Part shown: positions 7,801-9,040 of the stretch, piece after piece | How positions within the stretch are numbered: the first letter of the stretch is position 1 | Layout: every line of letters begins with the position of its first letter | Assembly: GCA_937915755.1 (NCBI GenBank) | Contig: CALGGR010000075.1 | Location: 1 to 9,040 of the forward strand | Direction: 5' to 3' | Origin: an uncultured Fretibacterium sp. | GTDB taxonomy: Bacteria > Synergistota > Synergistia > Synergistales > Aminobacteriaceae | DNA length: 9,040 bases | Notes under the pieces: generated by a model | What the model saw: only the letters and a program-made list of their open reading frames with translations | Databases searched by the model: none | Told to the model about the DNA's origin: nothing | Made by a program: the position numbers and the translations under genes

Positions 7801-9040
7801 CGAAATTAATACTCATGGCGAGAAAATACAGCCTTATACCAAACAAGATATTAATGTCCACAACGAAGAAACCGCTAAACCGCAGATATACAATGCTCCG
7901 AATGACTTTATGAACCCACCTGTCCATACTTCCGAAGTTCAAGAGCTGCTCGATGAGGATCACTATTCCCCTGACACTCAGGAAAATAACGCTGTGCTTC
8001 AGGATACTCCGGAGCAGCATATTCCGGACGTTGCACCGGAGACTCTTGCTCAGATACAAACACAGCAAACACAGCCTCAAGTTCAGACTGTAAATAACAG
8101 TTCTAACACACTACAGCACGCCGTATCCGTTCTTTCTGACATTTTCAAACAAAACGGTATAGATAAAGAAAACACTCTAAACAACTTTAGAAAGTTGGCT
8201 GTTCAGTCTGGTATCGATGAGCAGACTTTTGATAAAGTCTTCAATTTCCTTCAAGAAAACGGCTTCATCTATGTTCGCCCGGGATTGTCTCATGAAGTGA
8301 TGATAACTCCTCGATTAGAGGATGCTATTAACTTCATTAACATGGATAAACAGCAGATAATTGATACTCTACGCAATAATAGAGTTGAAGATTTTGCGGG
8401 GTATTCTTTTGACTCTCTCGACTTTGACGCTAGTTTCCATACTTCCGACACTGAACTTCTCCCTATCGTTGACGCTATCAATAATATGCAATGGCACGGG
8501 GAGAATACTGCGGATATTGAGAAGGATATTAAAACTCAAGTTAAACAAATATTACTTCCAATCAGTGATAATCAGTTACTCTCTCTGCTGGGACTTGATG
8601 AGTCTTACAGCTCGCCAGAAGACATGAAAGAGTCTCACGTAGAAATTTTCGCAATCGCAAGAAGACCTGTAAACGACATAATGACAACATTCACGTACAT
8701 AACTCCTCACATTGATAATATTGTCTCAACAGGAAACGGCGACGAAGAACGCGAGTCATGCGAAGTAGTAAGCGATGACGAAGAATTTACAAGCGATGAC
8801 ATCATATCAGACGACAAGAAGGACATACTGCCTCCGGATTTCACAGAGTCAGACTTCAATAGAGCCCGCGTGAAAACTTTCCTGAAGTGGGTAGTCAGCC
8901 TCGACGTTCACCCGGCAAACGTATCAACAGCTGACAGTACATCGACATTGCAGGACATCATAGCAGGGACTCCCTACAGGTTCGATCTGTCGTACTCAAC
9001 GCCGAATACTATTAACTCAAACTGGAATTATCATCCTAAC
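4895..9040 (+). CDS. Giant internal virion / ejection protein in the gp16 position (3' partial)
   Basis: The frame is open from ATG 4895 to the window edge: 1382 codons with no stop. T7 gp16 is 1318 residues, so this protein is longer. I see no lytic transglycosylase domain at the N terminus. Residues 257-297 (GKGILVGAGTGTLGAITGGL onward) and about 330-366 are Gly/Ala-rich hydrophobic segments, a feature of very large phage ejection proteins and plausible membrane-inserting parts. The phrase KDENGQPID just before the second segment recurs in such proteins as I know them. Residues about 505-545 form a Gln/Asn/Thr linker. About 760-890 is a mixed, possibly beta-rich domain I do not recognise. 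Residues 917-963 hold a duplicated motif. About 1070-1150 (NFLQENGFIYVRPG and flanks) is helical with a hint of a winged-helix shape. Residues 1283-1310 are strongly acidic. Codon choice changes near residue 1240. A role in a transperiplasmic DNA conduit is inferred from position. Confidence 0.78.
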   Translation, partial: MNDTFSLDDTRVANHHQNRPKSTMPSPEDRRMGGFRGVSDSNDTFPLTDADNIDYLATKYPLLKDRIQLLRNTGISDERIQSVIETHVEPRLNFVANQDKVNQFLGRTPETIKAVADHEHLMLMNNYKKAFPDASDDDIFNAIGVSQFSGISAANLLRYPKVYKAITDLAIAQGKASTIREGIIEAGKRGMNNYLVQRKIAGIGYQQWEGMISDEEADKQVAELEKQITPEPLVHTRLTDAINGAAGITTQGYSTMGKGILVGAGTGTLGAITGGLVAGGAGAVQGAKTGFHTGFMLAQVNELFQLQAGDDYRRIIKLKDENGQPIDRNAAKMAAALSGAVTVLTELGAWQYTAKLFPGLSALSGIGSETIIQAVQHNPVVREGLANLAIDTTKGITLSSINNTIESVNTDLAPWVAQMLSGQPFPQFDASGIIPRAKETFTRSVRDFSAAAIPGMLWKGFKIFDAGVQYNNTIRDIARNEGSTVQQVEADIFRMRKEVEHSLSQSKTGENNTDIETDTNNKQQDTQDINTPQQQQLQHPDYVYFPRKKIQDAGITPAFTAHDEAALTWEQYQQLKQDNIELATELANQTRLGASGSTIEEIAERMQNTDQDLADAYHSDDNQALIERKKQEYQQIMPEEQAQDLATVLGYANAASLARNGVPLTDITITTQEQEQTRLNDFSRLNPEYDIKNPDTWTNQERAQRVREIDPNAKLTDWERLLKQFLDTWTGRNKQKSEQENETQQESLQDTSLKSVFRDEFNDFVQTVKNANHEAIDTLAAKSDLDTDRYEINSSFPKGKTLNPDRGFEFHSFGGTSKIDFAIDGQDLKVRIKVAGNRSPLVISIKDFKNADFRQIIQDLTGGFTPHNFQISEAPIAQFLARSLSQFWTENNIPKSNVNNDINLIQKPQIFNGFEGLESTEAITKDEVHGGFEAFGKSEVNVINGMRNLERTEAITIDEVHGGKFEPITEINTHGEKIQPYTKQDINVHNEETAKPQIYNAPNDFMNPPVHTSEVQELLDEDHYSPDTQENNAVLQDTPEQHIPDVAPETLAQIQTQQTQPQVQTVNNSSNTLQHAVSVLSDIFKQNGIDKENTLNNFRKLAVQSGIDEQTFDKVFNFLQENGFIYVRPGLSHEVMITPRLEDAINFINMDKQQIIDTLRNNRVEDFAGYSFDSLDFDASFHTSDTELLPIVDAINNMQWHGENTADIEKDIKTQVKQILLPISDNQLLSLLGLDESYSSPEDMKESHVEIFAIARRPVNDIMTTFTYITPHIDNIVSTGNGDEERESCEVVSDDEEFTSDDIISDDKKDILPPDFTESDFNRARVKTFLKWVVSLDVHPANVSTADSTSTLQDIIAGTPYRFDLSYSTPNTINSNWNYHPN
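7643..7687 (+). repeat. Direct repeat, copy 1 (45 nt, in frame)
   Basis: This encodes residues 917-931 (LESTEAITKDEVHGG) of the giant protein. It matches copy 2 at 42 of 45 bases by eye. The copies start 96 nt (32 codons) apart, so the frame is kept. Confidence 0.9.
7739..7783 (+). repeat. Direct repeat, copy 2 (45 nt, in frame)
   Basis: This encodes residues 949-963 (LERTEAITIDEVHGG). It differs from copy 1 at three bases, changing S to R and K to I. Looser echoes surround the pair: KPQIFN at 7615-7632 recurs as KPQIYN at 7879-7896, and short IN(L/V) motifs recur (EVNVIN, DINLIQ, DINVHN). Confidence 0.9.
8618..9040 (+). other. Segment of the giant gene with a different codon regime
   Basis: The reading frame is uninterrupted but synonymous choice changes. 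In the 140 codons from 8621, Thr is ACA 8, ACT 4, ACG 2; Ala is GCA 4, GCT 1, GCC 1; Val is GTA 6, GTC 2, GTT 1, GTG 1; Ser is TCA 7 and TCT 1. In the first 140 codons of the same gene, Thr is ACT 9, ACA 1; Ala is GCT 7, GCC 1; Val is GTT 6, GTC 1. Counts were made by hand. The encoded segment has an acidic stretch followed by FLKWVVSLDVHPANVSTAD. This suggests a 3' portion of different origin, joined in frame. Confidence 0.7.

Noticed and set aside
7580..8080. A 166-codon open frame on the minus strand with an internal repeat
   Set aside because: It is a shadow of the giant + strand gene. Its repeat is simply the reverse reading of the 45-nt direct repeats, and it lacks a convincing ribosome site.
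8940..9040. Asn-rich codons near the right edge as the variable region of a diversity-generating retroelement
   Set aside because: No template repeat, reverse transcriptase or lectin-type fold is visible in the window, and a few AAC/AAT codons are not enough.
831..9040. Stop-codon reassignment, as in some gut phages
   Set aside because: The long frames are open under the standard code, with no in-frame TAG or TGA needing read-through, and the visible genes end at TAA.
8618..9040. The codon shift as the effect of an overlapping antisense gene
   Set aside because: Reading the complementary stops (TCA, TTA, CTA on the + strand) shows interruptions in all three reverse frames.

Overview
The window looks like part of the virion-protein operon of a tailed phage or prophage with a T7-like (podovirus) layout. 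All genes lie on the + strand and there is almost no non-coding DNA. In order there are four genes: (1) the 3' end of a GNAT-fold, T7 gp13-like protein (<3-239); (2) a small Ala-rich protein starting 'MC', resembling T7 gp14 (244-831); (3) a 1354-residue, highly charged, helical protein in the gp15 position with an M23 zinc endopeptidase domain near its C terminus (831-4895); (4) a giant protein of at least 1382 residues in the gp16 position that runs off the right edge (4895->9040). The whole right half of the window is this one open frame, which is easy to miss because no stop lies inside the window.

In T7, gp14, gp15 and gp16 form the internal core and are ejected to build a conduit from outer membrane to cytoplasm. 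By position and architecture, genes 2-4 here are the likely counterparts: a small membrane-active protein, a long periplasm-spanning helical protein, and a giant protein with Gly/Ala-rich hydrophobic segments. The peptidoglycan-cutting activity is placed differently from T7. It is an M23 endopeptidase at the end of the gp15-position protein, and I see no lytic transglycosylase at the start of the gp16-position protein. This scheme suggests a Gram-negative host, but nothing in the window names a taxon. The standard genetic code is sufficient, and all three visible stops are TAA.

The genes are tightly coupled. The Shine-Dalgarno site of gene 2 lies inside the end of gene 1, and genes 2/3 and 3/4 overlap by one base as TAATG. 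No promoter, terminator, tRNA, CRISPR array, insertion sequence or attachment site is visible.

The points most worth a second look are: an abrupt change of synonymous codon choice inside gene 4 near 8600-8620, from T-ending to A-ending codons with the reading frame intact; at least seven divergent copies of a helical-hairpin unit in gene 3; a near-identical 45-nt direct repeat in gene 4; strong depletion of GATC; and the relocated peptidoglycan hydrolase.
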